From DATMNR01 sp963702765 (GTDB taxonomy: Bacteria; Chloroflexota; Ktedonobacteria; Ktedonobacterales; Ktedonobacteraceae): a stretch of DNA of 45,684 bases. The translations under genes were made by a program, and so were the position numbers. Location of the stretch: positions 1-45,684 of the forward strand of contig CAVPEB010000031.1 in the NCBI GenBank assembly GCA_963702765.1, in the 5' to 3' direction. The notes under the pieces are model-generated. The model saw only the letters and a program-made list of their open reading frames with translations. It was not told the origin of the DNA and did not search any database. Shown piece by piece: positions 1 to 7,619 of the stretch (positions are counted from its first letter, which is position 1; each line of letters begins with the position of its first letter).

Positions 1-54
1 TCCAAAAGTACCTGTTATTTCTTTGTATGAGATCAAGTAGCGTAAAATAAATAG

Positions 55-138
55 CAGTGCAGTGGACTCAACCTTTTGCCGGGGTGTGTGGTATCCATTC
101 TTCTTCTACTCACTCTCAATGCCGCGGTAGGTGGCGTG
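55..138. repeat. Diverged copy of dispersed intergenic repeat family A
   Basis: The stretch contains GTGCAGTGGAC, then TTTTGCCGGGGTG, then a GGTATCC block, and ends with GCCGCGGTAGGTGGC. The same ordered blocks occur at 41929-42007 and 45173-45268, with partial copies at 41871-41928 and 39701-39747. No ORF of its own is convincing here. It lies just upstream of the caspase-like gene, so it forms that gene's 5' flank. Confidence 0.55.
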
Positions 139-176
139 TAAATGCATAAAAACCAGCATACTATGGGAGACACAAC

Positions 177-1964
177 TTGGGTAAACGCCTTGGAATCATT
201 ATAGGCATCAACAATTATCAAGATACAGCCTTTCAACCTTTAAAGTTCGCGGAAAATGACGCTAGAGCGCTTGCTCAATGGCTGGTTAATAGTCGTGGTG
301 GCAATTGGAACCCTTCAAATGTGCAGCTCTTGCTGGGAGATCAGGCTACCTCCAAACTTGCAAGATCCTTGATCGCCCAATCAAGTTTGAATATGGTAGA
401 CCATGATGATCTTATTTTTATTTACTTCGCTGGACAGGCCTTTGTAGACGAAACAAATGAAGAAGGGTATCTAGCTTTTGTAGATACCTTTATGTCACAA
501 CCGGCGAAAACTCAATCTCTACATTCACTCTTCAACCAAACTATTCTACCCAGTAGTGCGGCTCAAATTGTGCTTGTAGTTGACTCCTTTCAAACAGGTT
601 CAGTCTGGAATAAAAGGAAGACTTCACAATTTGATTTCAAGCCATTACTAGGCGCAACGCTACAAAACTCTTTAAATCAAGCTCAAGGCCGTTTGCTTTA
701 TTGCTCGTGCCGTGGAAATGAGCATGCTTCCGAAGTGGGCGAAAAAAGCATCGGGAAATTGCTCTATCACATGATTGTAGGTCTTAGCAACCAGGCAGAT
801 TCTGTTTCAGGCCAGGTTACCCTACAAAATTTGCATGCTTTTCTCTTGAGTTCGCTGAATGAGCAGCATCAGCCACAAGTGTTCGGACAAGAGCATAGAC
901 CTATTGTGCTTGTAGGTGAAATGCCTGCTTTTGGATATAGGCAAGAAAGTATTTCTGTCCCACCCCTTTCTTCATCAGTACAATATTCTAACCTGGCTTC
1001 TCCGCTAATGAGCAACAAAGGCACTGAGCATTATTCAGAATCCTCCATAAGCATTGCAAATGCACAGAAATCCACGGCCACATTGGGCCAAAGTTCAATT
1101 GAGACCTTAGAACAGAATCGCAGAAATCAATGTGTAAAGATGCTAAATCAGGCACAGCAGCAAGTTCAAATGCAAAACATCTCTGCAGCTCTCAACATTA
1201 TCGAGAATATTCTGCAAATTGCTCCAGACTTCGTCGATGCGCTTATTTTAAAAGCACAGCTTCTGGGAACTAATGGTCACTTTCAAGACGCCCTAGCTGC
1301 TGCAAACCAGATTTTACAGGTGGATCCAGGTAATGCCCTTGGTTGGAGTATCTACGCTACACTATTGGCAAATTTGGGCCAGCTACATGAAGCTTCTTCC
1401 GCTATTGATCGTTCGCTTGCTCTCAATCCAAATAATCCTGAAGCTTTAGCATTGAGAGATGCGATTCTTTCAAACCTGGCAAGAAGCTCATTCCCGGAAC
1501 AAGATCTTAGATTAGAATCTACATCTACCTCTGCTTCTAAGCAAGGTGGACTAAAATCTTTCTTCGTCTCAGCCATTATTCAGATCTCTGCATTGTTGGT
1601 GGGTATGATCGGTGCTTCAATTCTTATTATTAGGCCACAGTTGCCTATCATCATTGCATTCTTCTTGGAGAGTATAGCGTTAGCTATATTGTGTGTGAAT
1701 GCTGCTATTGGAACCTATGTCTATGGCATAAAACGTTTCCTGCTCATATTGGCTATCAGCCTTATTACCCTGGGTATATTAGGAGCATTATATAGATTTG
1801 GATATCACTGGCTAATAAATAGAGTAATCGCGCTTCCTCCCCTTATCGTACCTGTCCTTTTTCTTGGCTTCTGGTTAGCTACAGCTGCTATATTACCCTT
1901 ATTATTGGCCTTTGGAGGTCTGCTCAGTGGAGTCATCATAGGCACTCGACGAAAACGCAAGTAA
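177..1964 (+). CDS. Caspase-like (C14 fold) protein with TPR repeats and C-terminal membrane domain; catalytic dyad lost
   Basis: Residues 1-250 have the caspase/metacaspase fold signature: the opening LGIIIGINNYQD, then PLKFAENDA around residue 21, and a strand ending in DDLIFIYFAGQA at 77-88. The family's catalytic His (YFSGHG) is Gln87 here, and the DxCHSG cysteine site reads DSFQTG at 136-141, so Cys is Phe138. It should therefore not be a protease and may act as a binding module. Residues about 315-430 form roughly three TPR-like helical pairs. Four hydrophobic segments follow at about 460-590, with a basic tail (RRKRK). The start is TTG at 177, supported by GGGAGA at 165-170; the nearby ATGs are out of frame. 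It is transcribed away from the convergent ABC-F gene. Confidence 0.85.
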   Translation: MGKRLGIIIGINNYQDTAFQPLKFAENDARALAQWLVNSRGGNWNPSNVQLLLGDQATSKLARSLIAQSSLNMVDHDDLIFIYFAGQAFVDETNEEGYLAFVDTFMSQPAKTQSLHSLFNQTILPSSAAQIVLVVDSFQTGSVWNKRKTSQFDFKPLLGATLQNSLNQAQGRLLYCSCRGNEHASEVGEKSIGKLLYHMIVGLSNQADSVSGQVTLQNLHAFLLSSLNEQHQPQVFGQEHRPIVLVGEMPAFGYRQESISVPPLSSSVQYSNLASPLMSNKGTEHYSESSISIANAQKSTATLGQSSIETLEQNRRNQCVKMLNQAQQQVQMQNISAALNIIENILQIAPDFVDALILKAQLLGTNGHFQDALAAANQILQVDPGNALGWSIYATLLANLGQLHEASSAIDRSLALNPNNPEALALRDAILSNLARSSFPEQDLRLESTSTSASKQGGLKSFFVSAIIQISALLVGMIGASILIIRPQLPIIIAFFLESIALAILCVNAAIGTYVYGIKRFLLILAISLITLGILGALYRFGYHWLINRVIALPPLIVPVLFLGFWLATAAILPLLLAFGGLLSGVIIGTRRKRK

Positions 1965-2058
1965 CGTTTGAGGGAATATTTATGGTGATTAAAACAAAAA
2001 CCAGCAACCAGGTCGAAGCAACCACTGCTCCCCAAATACAAAGATGGAACTGAATCAG

Positions 2059-2108
2059 GAGAGGACGATTTGTCGCGCCTGCCACCCGAACTTCATCGCC
2101 CTTCGGTG
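2059..2108. repeat. Short palindromic repeat family B, copy 1
   Basis: This roughly 50-base segment resembles 4993-5040: both have a GAC/CCGAT..TCGCGCC block, then a CCAC block, then ATCG(G)CCCTTCGGTGG. Internal complementary arms (CCACC/GGTGG) suggest a REP-like folded element. It overlaps the last codons and stop of the ABC-F gene at 2093. Confidence 0.45.
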
Positions 2109-4066
2109 GATGTTCTGATGTCCGCATCCACAGTCTTAGCGAGTTCTTCCCACTCTAAAAGCAACTCCTCCACTCTAGCACTGGCCTGTTCGTAATCGGC
2201 AGAAAGTTGTGTCAATTGCATAGCATCAGCATTGCGAGCAGCTTCTGCCAGTTCTTCTTCTATTGTGCTTACATGTGCTTCAGCTTTCTCAATGTCGCGT
2301 TCTACATCTTCAATCGCGCGAACTTTATTTTTTGCGTTTTTCTTACCTTCCGATCTGAAGGAAGAACCGGCAGATCGAGATATTTTTGATTCACGCGAAT
2401 CCCTGCCTATAATAGGAGGAGAAGGAATCTCAATCACGATTGGTCGTTTGCGAGTTCGATAATCGGAATAGTTACCTAGATAAGGGATGAGCACTCCATC
2501 TTCAATAACCCATACTTTGGTTGCCAGGCTATCGACGAAGTAGCGATCATGTGAGACAAAGAGTAATGTACCCTCAAATTCATTCAGAATCTCTTCGAGA
2601 AACTGACGTGATTGTAAGTCGAGGTGATTCGTTGGTTCATCCAGGACTAAAAAGTTCGACCCTTGTAGCGTCAACTTTGCCAGCGCCACGCGACTTCGCT
2701 CACCACCACTGAGTGCGTGAATTGGCTTAAAAACATCATCGCCTGTAAAAAGAAAACGAGCTAGAAAACTACGTGCAGCATCTTCGCTTAAGGCGCTCAT
2801 CTGGCGTATCTCATCAACTATAGTTCTATCTGGATTCAATCCGCTATGGGTTTGTGAGTAATATCCAATGCGTACATTGTGTCCGGGAGTAACCTGTCCG
2901 CTTATTGGTGCTATCTTACCTATAATCGTGCGTATTAGCGTAGTTTTACCAGCACCATTTGGCCCTAGCAAACCTACCCGATCCCCACGCATAAGTTCCA
3001 GATCAGCAACTCGAACAAGCACAGTCTGTTCATGTTGATGTTCTGTAGAACGATAACCAATAACTAACTTTTGCGTTGAAATTACAACGTGACCACTCTC
3101 GATAACAGCATTAAATTCGAATTGCATTTCAGGATAATCTAATGGGCGTTCAACGCGCTCCAATCGATCTAAAAGCTTTTGGCGGCCCCGTGCCTCACGG
3201 CTCCGCTGACCTGCCTTGTAACGACGAATGAACTCTTCGGTATGAGCAATATGAGCCTGTTGTGCCTCAAACTCTCGCGTGCGACGCTCCATGCGCTCCT
3301 CTCGCAAGTGGAGATATTTTGTGTAGTTCCCTGGGTACTCCTCAATACGTCCAAAGGCCAGTTCAATGATTCGTGCTGCTACTTTGTCCAGAAAGTAACG
3401 GTCATGCGCTACTATAACCATCGCACCTTTCCAGCCTAGCAGATACGTTTCAAGCCATTCAAGTGATGCCAGATCAAGGTGATTCGTAGGTTCATCAAGA
3501 AGCAACAAATCGGGCTCTTGTAAGAGTAACTTGGCTAAAGAAGCCCTGGTTTGTTGCCCGCCGCTCAAAAACATAACTGGCGCTTCTTGTTGTTCGCGTG
3601 TGAAACCAAGTCCATCTAATACCTGGTCAATTCTATTCTCATAGGTATATCCACCCACGTGCTCTAAGCTAGTCTGTAATTCATCATACCTGTTTAACAA
3701 TCGTTCATGTAGAACAGTATCGTTTTGAGCTTCCGGAGCAGCAAGTTCAAGTGCAAGCTCGCCTAGTTCTTGTTCCCAGTCACGGACTTGGGAAAAAACG
3801 GTGAGCATCTCTTCTCGTAGTGAATTATCTGGTTGAAAATCTGTGATCTGAGTCAAGTAACCAATACGCGTATTGCGTGCAACTGCTATTGTTCCCTCAT
3901 CTGGTTCTTCTCGGCCAGCTAGGATATTGAGGAGAGTTGACTTTCCAGCGCCATTAGGACCTATAAGGCCAACTCGATCCTGTTCGTTTATTTGAAAGCT
4001 CACACCCGCGAAGATGCGCTCGGCGCCAAAAGACTTTCCAACCTGCATGACACTAACTATCGGCAT
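2093..4066 (-). CDS. ABC-F family ATPase (tandem ABC domains)
   Basis: This soluble ABC-F protein of 657 residues has two nucleotide-binding domains and no membrane segments. Domain 1 has Walker A GPNGAGKS at 36-43, signature LSGGQQ and Walker B LLLLDEPTNHLD. The connecting linker contains RRYKAGQRSREARGR, typical of ABC-F proteins that enter the ribosomal E site. Domain 2 repeats GPNGAGKT, LSGGERSR and FLVLDEPTNHLD. The C-terminus (about 575-650) is a charged coiled coil, as in YdiF/Uup-type members. The family role is ribosome-associated translation control or antibiotic protection; which one applies here cannot be read from sequence. The last residues (about TSTEGR) and the stop lie inside repeat copy 2059-2108, so the natural C-terminus may have been altered by the repeat. 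Confidence 0.93.
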   Translation of the reverse strand: MPIVSVMQVGKSFGAERIFAGVSFQINEQDRVGLIGPNGAGKSTLLNILAGREEPDEGTIAVARNTRIGYLTQITDFQPDNSLREEMLTVFSQVRDWEQELGELALELAAPEAQNDTVLHERLLNRYDELQTSLEHVGGYTYENRIDQVLDGLGFTREQQEAPVMFLSGGQQTRASLAKLLLQEPDLLLLDEPTNHLDLASLEWLETYLLGWKGAMVIVAHDRYFLDKVAARIIELAFGRIEEYPGNYTKYLHLREERMERRTREFEAQQAHIAHTEEFIRRYKAGQRSREARGRQKLLDRLERVERPLDYPEMQFEFNAVIESGHVVISTQKLVIGYRSTEHQHEQTVLVRVADLELMRGDRVGLLGPNGAGKTTLIRTIIGKIAPISGQVTPGHNVRIGYYSQTHSGLNPDRTIVDEIRQMSALSEDAARSFLARFLFTGDDVFKPIHALSGGERSRVALAKLTLQGSNFLVLDEPTNHLDLQSRQFLEEILNEFEGTLLFVSHDRYFVDSLATKVWVIEDGVLIPYLGNYSDYRTRKRPIVIEIPSPPIIGRDSRESKISRSAGSSFRSEGKKNAKNKVRAIEDVERDIEKAEAHVSTIEEELAEAARNADAMQLTQLSADYEQASARVEELLLEWEELAKTVDADIRTSTEGR

Positions 4067-4176
4067 ATATATTCACCCGGCTATTTGCAATATATTTCTT
4101 TACAGCATTATTCGCGCAATAGCGTATCATACGAAGTCTGCCGATGCAAGTTTGAATGAAAGGTCATCAATAAATG

Positions 4177-4205
4177 TTTCATGACTCCGCAAGGTATGAT
4201 ATACT
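4177..4205 (+). promoter_or_regulatory. Possible promoter of the OPRT gene
   Basis: TATACT at 4200-4205 is a good -10 box, 45 bases before the GTG start. A weak -35-like TTTCAT lies 17 bases upstream. This is only a motif call. Confidence 0.3.
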
Positions 4206-4249
4206 GAGAAAGCACATAGCCTTATCAAAAAGAGAAAGGATGCTGAGAG

Positions 4250-4903
4250 GTGGCGAAAGAGCAGACTCTGGATAATTTGTGGTTGGCGCAAACGCTGTTC
4301 GATCTTGGCGGAGTGCAATTCGGAAATTTCACTGTCAGCGAATCAGCAGTTAGCTCCCCCGTATTTGTTAATCCCAAGGTTCTTATCAGTAACCCAACTG
4401 CCTTACGAGTTGCAAGCAAACTTATGCAACAGGAAATCAATCTCGCTCAATCATTACGTCGCGCGCGTGCTCATCCCTTTGCTGTTGTCGCAGGGGTACC
4501 CGTTGGAGGTTTACTCTTGGCAACTGCCTTTTCATTAGAAACGAATATCCCGATGATTTATGCGCGTGTTCGACCTGAGGGTACAGGCAAACGTGGAATC
4601 GAAGGTCGCTTTAATATGGGGGATACTGCCCTGATTATTGATGACCTGATCACCAGAGGCAGTAGCGTTCTCGAGACAGCCGAGTTACTTGAAGAGAATC
4701 GGCTCCAGGTCAAGGATGTAATTGTTCTTGTCGATCGTGAACACGGCGCAACTGAACGCCTGAGACGAAAAGGATTTAATTTGATTAGCATTTTAAAACT
4801 CGATGTAATGCTAAATCACTACATGTCCGGCGGCTTGATTTCAGAAGAAACGTATAATATCTGTGCTGAATATTTACATAGCAAGCAGGGAGTTACGGAT
4901 TAA
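4250..4903 (+). CDS. pyrE: Orotate phosphoribosyltransferase-like enzyme
   Basis: This 217-residue type I phosphoribosyltransferase is expected to condense orotate with PRPP to give OMP in pyrimidine synthesis. The PRPP loop TALIIDDLITRGSSVLE (about 125-141) carries the paired acidic residues and the Thr-Arg-Gly-Ser phosphate loop. Upstream, VVAGVPVGGLLLA and the flexible loop RPEGTGKRGIEG match the OPRT hood and mobile loop. The length fits the family (about 180-220). The start is GTG at 4250 with AGAAAGGA at 4232-4239 as ribosome binding site; an ATG at 4240 is out of frame. It stands alone, followed after 8 bases by a perfect hairpin. Another PRTase specificity is possible, but OPRT is the best fit. 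Confidence 0.85.
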   Translation: MAKEQTLDNLWLAQTLFDLGGVQFGNFTVSESAVSSPVFVNPKVLISNPTALRVASKLMQQEINLAQSLRRARAHPFAVVAGVPVGGLLLATAFSLETNIPMIYARVRPEGTGKRGIEGRFNMGDTALIIDDLITRGSSVLETAELLEENRLQVKDVIVLVDREHGATERLRRKGFNLISILKLDVMLNHYMSGGLISEETYNICAEYLHSKQGVTD

Positions 4904-4911
4904 AATTACGC

Positions 4912-4960
4912 ATGCAGAAATGGCTGTGTCGGAATTCATCTGACACAGCCATTTCTGCAT
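4912..4960 (+). terminator. Perfect 19-bp hairpin after pyrE, no U-tract
   Basis: Arms 4912-4930 and 4942-4960 are exactly complementary around an 11-base loop. The stem begins 8 bases after the pyrE stop. No run of T follows on either strand, so it is not a classical intrinsic terminator. It sits between convergent pyrE and slipin genes. Confidence 0.7.
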
Positions 4961-4992
4961 TATACATTTCACAAAATAACCTGGACTTCAGT

Positions 4993-5040
4993 AGGGGCCG
5001 ATGTATCGCGCCCACCGCCGATTTATCGGCCCTCGGTGGC
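4993..5040. repeat. Short palindromic repeat family B, copy 2
   Basis: Contains GGGCCGATGTATCGCGCCC, itself nearly self-complementary, then GCCGATTTATCGGC, a perfect palindromic arm pair, with flanking CCACCG/CGGTGG arms. It shares block order with 2059-2108 and lies between the pyrE hairpin and the slipin stop. Confidence 0.5.
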
Positions 5041-5090
5041 TTTCACTATACGCCTCTTTATTTTGTGAAACTGCATTTCTCCGAATACGT

Positions 5091-5954
5091 CTATTCTGTT
5101 TTAGGCGGTTGAGTGGAAACCGGTATCTCGTATCCATTGGTTGAAGGAGCAGATCCCTCTTCATACCCATTAACCGAGCTGGCACCTGCATAATGCCTCA
5201 TAATTCCCAACAAAGGCTCGACGAGATCAATAGGCAGTGGGAAGATGATAGTTGAGTTTTTCTCAACTGCAATCTCCGTCAGCGTTTGCAGGTAACGCAG
5301 TTGTAACGTAGCGGGTTGTGAGCCAATCACCTGAGCAGCCTTTGCCAGTTGGGCAGACGCCTGCCACTCACCCTCAGCATGAATGATCTTCGCGCGTTTT
5401 TCTCGCTCTGCCTCAGCTTGTTTCGCCATGGCGCGCTGCATTGTAGACGGCAATTCAACATCTTTGATTTCTACAGCAGTCACCTTGACTCCCCAACGCT
5501 CTGTATGCTCATCTATGATGGTCTGCAACTCACGATTGATTTTGTTGCGTTGGGATAACAATTCATCCAATTCCGATTGACCAAGTACATTACGTAGGGT
5601 TGTCTGGCCAATCTGCGTAGTCGCCTGCATGTAATTCACCACATTCACAACAGCCGCAACCGGATCTACTACATAGAAGTAGACTACAGCGGTAACTTTT
5701 ATTGTCACATTATCGCGCGAAATCACTTCTTGCGGTGGAACTGTCAATGTAACGACACGTAGATCAACCTTGATCATGCGTGTGACAAATGGTGGTACCA
5801 GGAATATTCCAGGCCCTTTAGCGCCTGTTAATTTTCCCAGAACAAAAATCACCCCTCGCTCGTATTGCTGCACGACTCGAATAGCCGAGAATACAAGCAT
5901 CAATATTATTATTACTACGAGTACTACGATAGTAAGTGCTACAATGGCTCCCAT
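5091..5954 (-). CDS. Slipin (SPFH/stomatin-like) membrane protein
   Basis: A single N-terminal membrane segment (residues 3-26) is followed by an SPFH/band-7 domain: VQQYERGVIFVLGKL, GPGIFLVPPF and VDLRVVTLTVPPQEVISRDNV are near-canonical slipin motifs. The C-terminal part holds an Ala/Glu/Arg-rich coiled region (QAEAEREKRAKIIHAEGEW), as in prokaryotic stomatins that oligomerise in the membrane. The 287-residue length is somewhat longer than core slipins (about 250) because of a polar tail. It lies 12 bases downstream of the NfeD gene on the same strand, the classical NfeD-slipin pair thought to organise membrane microdomains or protein quality control. Confidence 0.92.
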   Translation of the reverse strand: MGAIVALTIVVLVVIIILMLVFSAIRVVQQYERGVIFVLGKLTGAKGPGIFLVPPFVTRMIKVDLRVVTLTVPPQEVISRDNVTIKVTAVVYFYVVDPVAAVVNVVNYMQATTQIGQTTLRNVLGQSELDELLSQRNKINRELQTIIDEHTERWGVKVTAVEIKDVELPSTMQRAMAKQAEAEREKRAKIIHAEGEWQASAQLAKAAQVIGSQPATLQLRYLQTLTEIAVEKNSTIIFPLPIDLVEPLLGIMRHYAGASSVNGYEEGSAPSTNGYEIPVSTQPPKTE

Positions 5955-5966
5955 TTAACTTCTCCT

Positions 5967-6647
5967 TTATGGCTCCTCAATGTATCTGAGAGCCGAATCT
6001 GAGAGTTTGTCAATAAGTGGTTGTACGTGTACGAGCAAACCTTCAACAGCAACAATCCGCACTTCAGTGCCTGGATCGACAGAGGTTGATGGATCGTCAA
6101 GTACCGCCGTCCAGTTTTCACCTTTGTAATCTACACGCCCGGTGGGTTGAAGTGGAGTCGACGCAATAACAGTAGCGCCAATCATACTATCCGTTCCTGA
6201 TTTGACAGATCGCCGCTGGATTCGCACTATTAAAGTGACAATATAAAGACCAACTAAGCCGACTAGCCCTCCCATTGCAAACACAAGGATGGGATTGAGC
6301 TGTGGTCCATGGGAAGCCTGGCCACTATTGAAAAAGAGGAAAGACCCCGCGATAAGAGAGACGACAGCGGCCAGAGTCAGAACACCGTGTGCTGGTAATT
6401 TGACATCGAGAATGAGTAATACGAAGGCTAAAGCCATGAATATCAGTCCAACCCAATTTGGAGAATAAAACCACGCTCCAAAGAGAAAGAGTATCAAAGC
6501 TATACTTCCAACAATACCCGGAATGATCGCTCCTGGATGTGATGCCTCAACGAATATACCAATGAGAGCAACAATAAACAACAGGAAGATTACATTTGGA
6601 TCGAGCAGTAGTGATAATAAGGTACCTGATGGGCTATTCATACTCAT
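5967..6647 (-). CDS. NfeD family membrane protein (short form, no protease domain)
   Basis: This 226-residue protein has four to five membrane segments between about 12 and 160 (for example IFLLFIVALIGIFVEASHPG, characteristic of NfeD) and a soluble C-terminal OB-fold-like domain containing GRVDYKGENWTAV, the typical NfeD OB motif. The N-terminal ClpP-like serine protease domain of long NfeD proteins is absent. It is the first gene of a two-gene operon with the slipin downstream. Two in-frame ATGs, at 6647 and 6641, are possible starts; the upstream sequence GAGAA fits the second slightly better. Confidence 0.9.
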   Translation of the reverse strand: MSMNSPSGTLLSLLLDPNVIFLLFIVALIGIFVEASHPGAIIPGIVGSIALILFLFGAWFYSPNWVGLIFMALAFVLLILDVKLPAHGVLTLAAVVSLIAGSFLFFNSGQASHGPQLNPILVFAMGGLVGLVGLYIVTLIVRIQRRSVKSGTDSMIGATVIASTPLQPTGRVDYKGENWTAVLDDPSTSVDPGTEVRIVAVEGLLVHVQPLIDKLSDSALRYIEEP

Positions 6648-6746
6648 TTCTCAACATGAGTTTATTAATTCTGATCTACATATTAATAGCTAATTGCTAT
6701 AATAAATATAGCATACTGTTATTCTGATGTCAAGAGAAAATACTTT

Positions 6747-6883
6747 GAAATCCACTCATTATTTGTGCGCTAACTAAAGTGGAATTGTTAAGGGTAAATG
6801 AGCTTAATCTGTGGTTTGGAGTTGTTTCCCAACTTACTCCTCAAATACAAGCTGTTAGCCAGTACAAGTAATGAGTGGATTTC
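6747..6883. repeat. 15-bp inverted repeat flanking an unexplained spacer
   Basis: GAAATCCACTCATTA at 6747-6761 is exactly complementary to 6869-6883, with 107 bases between the arms. The interval contains no convincing gene. It lies in the 319-base gap between the NfeD start and the peroxiredoxin stop, whose only other structure is the hairpin at 6889-6920. It could be the ends of a small mobile remnant. Confidence 0.4.
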
Positions 6884-6885
6884 AG

Positions 6886-6920
6886 AAAAACTGGCATCAA
6901 ATCATATTATCGATGCCAGT
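6886..6920 (-). terminator. Intrinsic terminator of the peroxiredoxin gene
   Basis: ACTGGCATC and GATGCCAGT form a 9-bp stem around a 13-base loop. Read on the minus strand the stem is followed directly by TTTTT, a classical U-tract. It lies about 47 bases past the peroxiredoxin stop. Confidence 0.7.
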
Positions 6921-6966
6921 AAAATAGTTCCAAGTTGTAGAAGAAATGTAGTTTCGAGGCACTACA

Positions 6967-7455
6967 TCAAGCCAATTTTTGTAATATCTCAAACAGTTTA
7001 CCATTTTCAGGTAAATCGCCTGGGCTTTCCAGGACTTCAATATATTGTATAACGCCATCTTTATCGAGAACAAAAACTGCTCGATCAGGAAAACCTCCGC
7101 GATTACGAACGCCGTAAAGATCTACAACCTGTCCCTGCGGATAAAAATCTGAGAGCAACGGGAATGTTACATTGATTGATTTAGACCAGGCATTCAAAGA
7201 ATAGGCACTATCCATACTTATACTTACCACTTCTGTATTAAAGTCGCGAAAGCGAGCAAGTTCTGCCTCGTAGGATGGCAATTGTGTAGAACATACGCTG
7301 CTAAAAGCATAAGGAACGAAAGCCAAAACAACATTTTTCTTTCCTCGAAAGTCTGCTAAATGCCATTCATCCCTTTTTGCAGTCTTCAGTGCAAAGTCAG
7401 GTGCAGCGTCTCCTACTTTAAGCGTCTTCAATTCATTATTACTCTTATTTGCCAA
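6967..7455 (-). CDS. Peroxiredoxin (AhpC/TSA, AhpE-like)
   Basis: This thiol peroxidase has a thioredoxin fold. VGDAAPDFALKT opens the domain, and FVPYAFSSVCSTQL contains the peroxidatic Cys in an (S/T)xxC setting. The usual Thr three residues before the Cys is Ser here. Later motifs are PLLSDF, YGV and RAVFVLDKDGVI. No obvious second (resolving) Cys is present, suggesting a 1-Cys mechanism. An upstream ATG at 7485 has no ribosome binding site, whereas TTG at 7455 follows GGAAGGA with 8-base spacing, so I choose TTG, giving 163 residues, close to the AhpE length. The frame can be extended to 7485. It is divergent from the GT87 gene. Confidence 0.88.
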   Translation of the reverse strand: MANKSNNELKTLKVGDAAPDFALKTAKRDEWHLADFRGKKNVVLAFVPYAFSSVCSTQLPSYEAELARFRDFNTEVVSISMDSAYSLNAWSKSINVTFPLLSDFYPQGQVVDLYGVRNRGGFPDRAVFVLDKDGVIQYIEVLESPGDLPENGKLFEILQKLA

Positions 7456-7569
7456 TGAAAATATCCTTCCGAAATAAATCTTCATGTGTATACACTACTT
7501 GGAAATACGCTTGAGCGTTACTTGCCTCTCTGTCTACTCGTATAGCAAGTGAAGGCCACAAACAAAAAA

Positions 7570-7584
7570 TGCGCAAGTTGCGCA
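7570..7584. promoter_or_regulatory. Perfect dyad, possible operator
   Basis: TGCGCAAGTTGCGCA is a perfect 7+1+7 palindrome in the divergent intergenic region between the peroxiredoxin and the GT87 gene, 35 bases before the latter's ATG. The size and symmetry fit a dimeric repressor site; the binding protein is unknown. Confidence 0.35.
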
Positions 7585-7619
7585 ACCAGCTCACTATGAC
7601 TGATTCTAGCATTGGCTAA

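Noticed and set aside
6798..7052. 84-codon plus-strand ORF
   Set aside because: Overlaps the peroxiredoxin C-terminus antisense and its terminator; no ribosome binding site.
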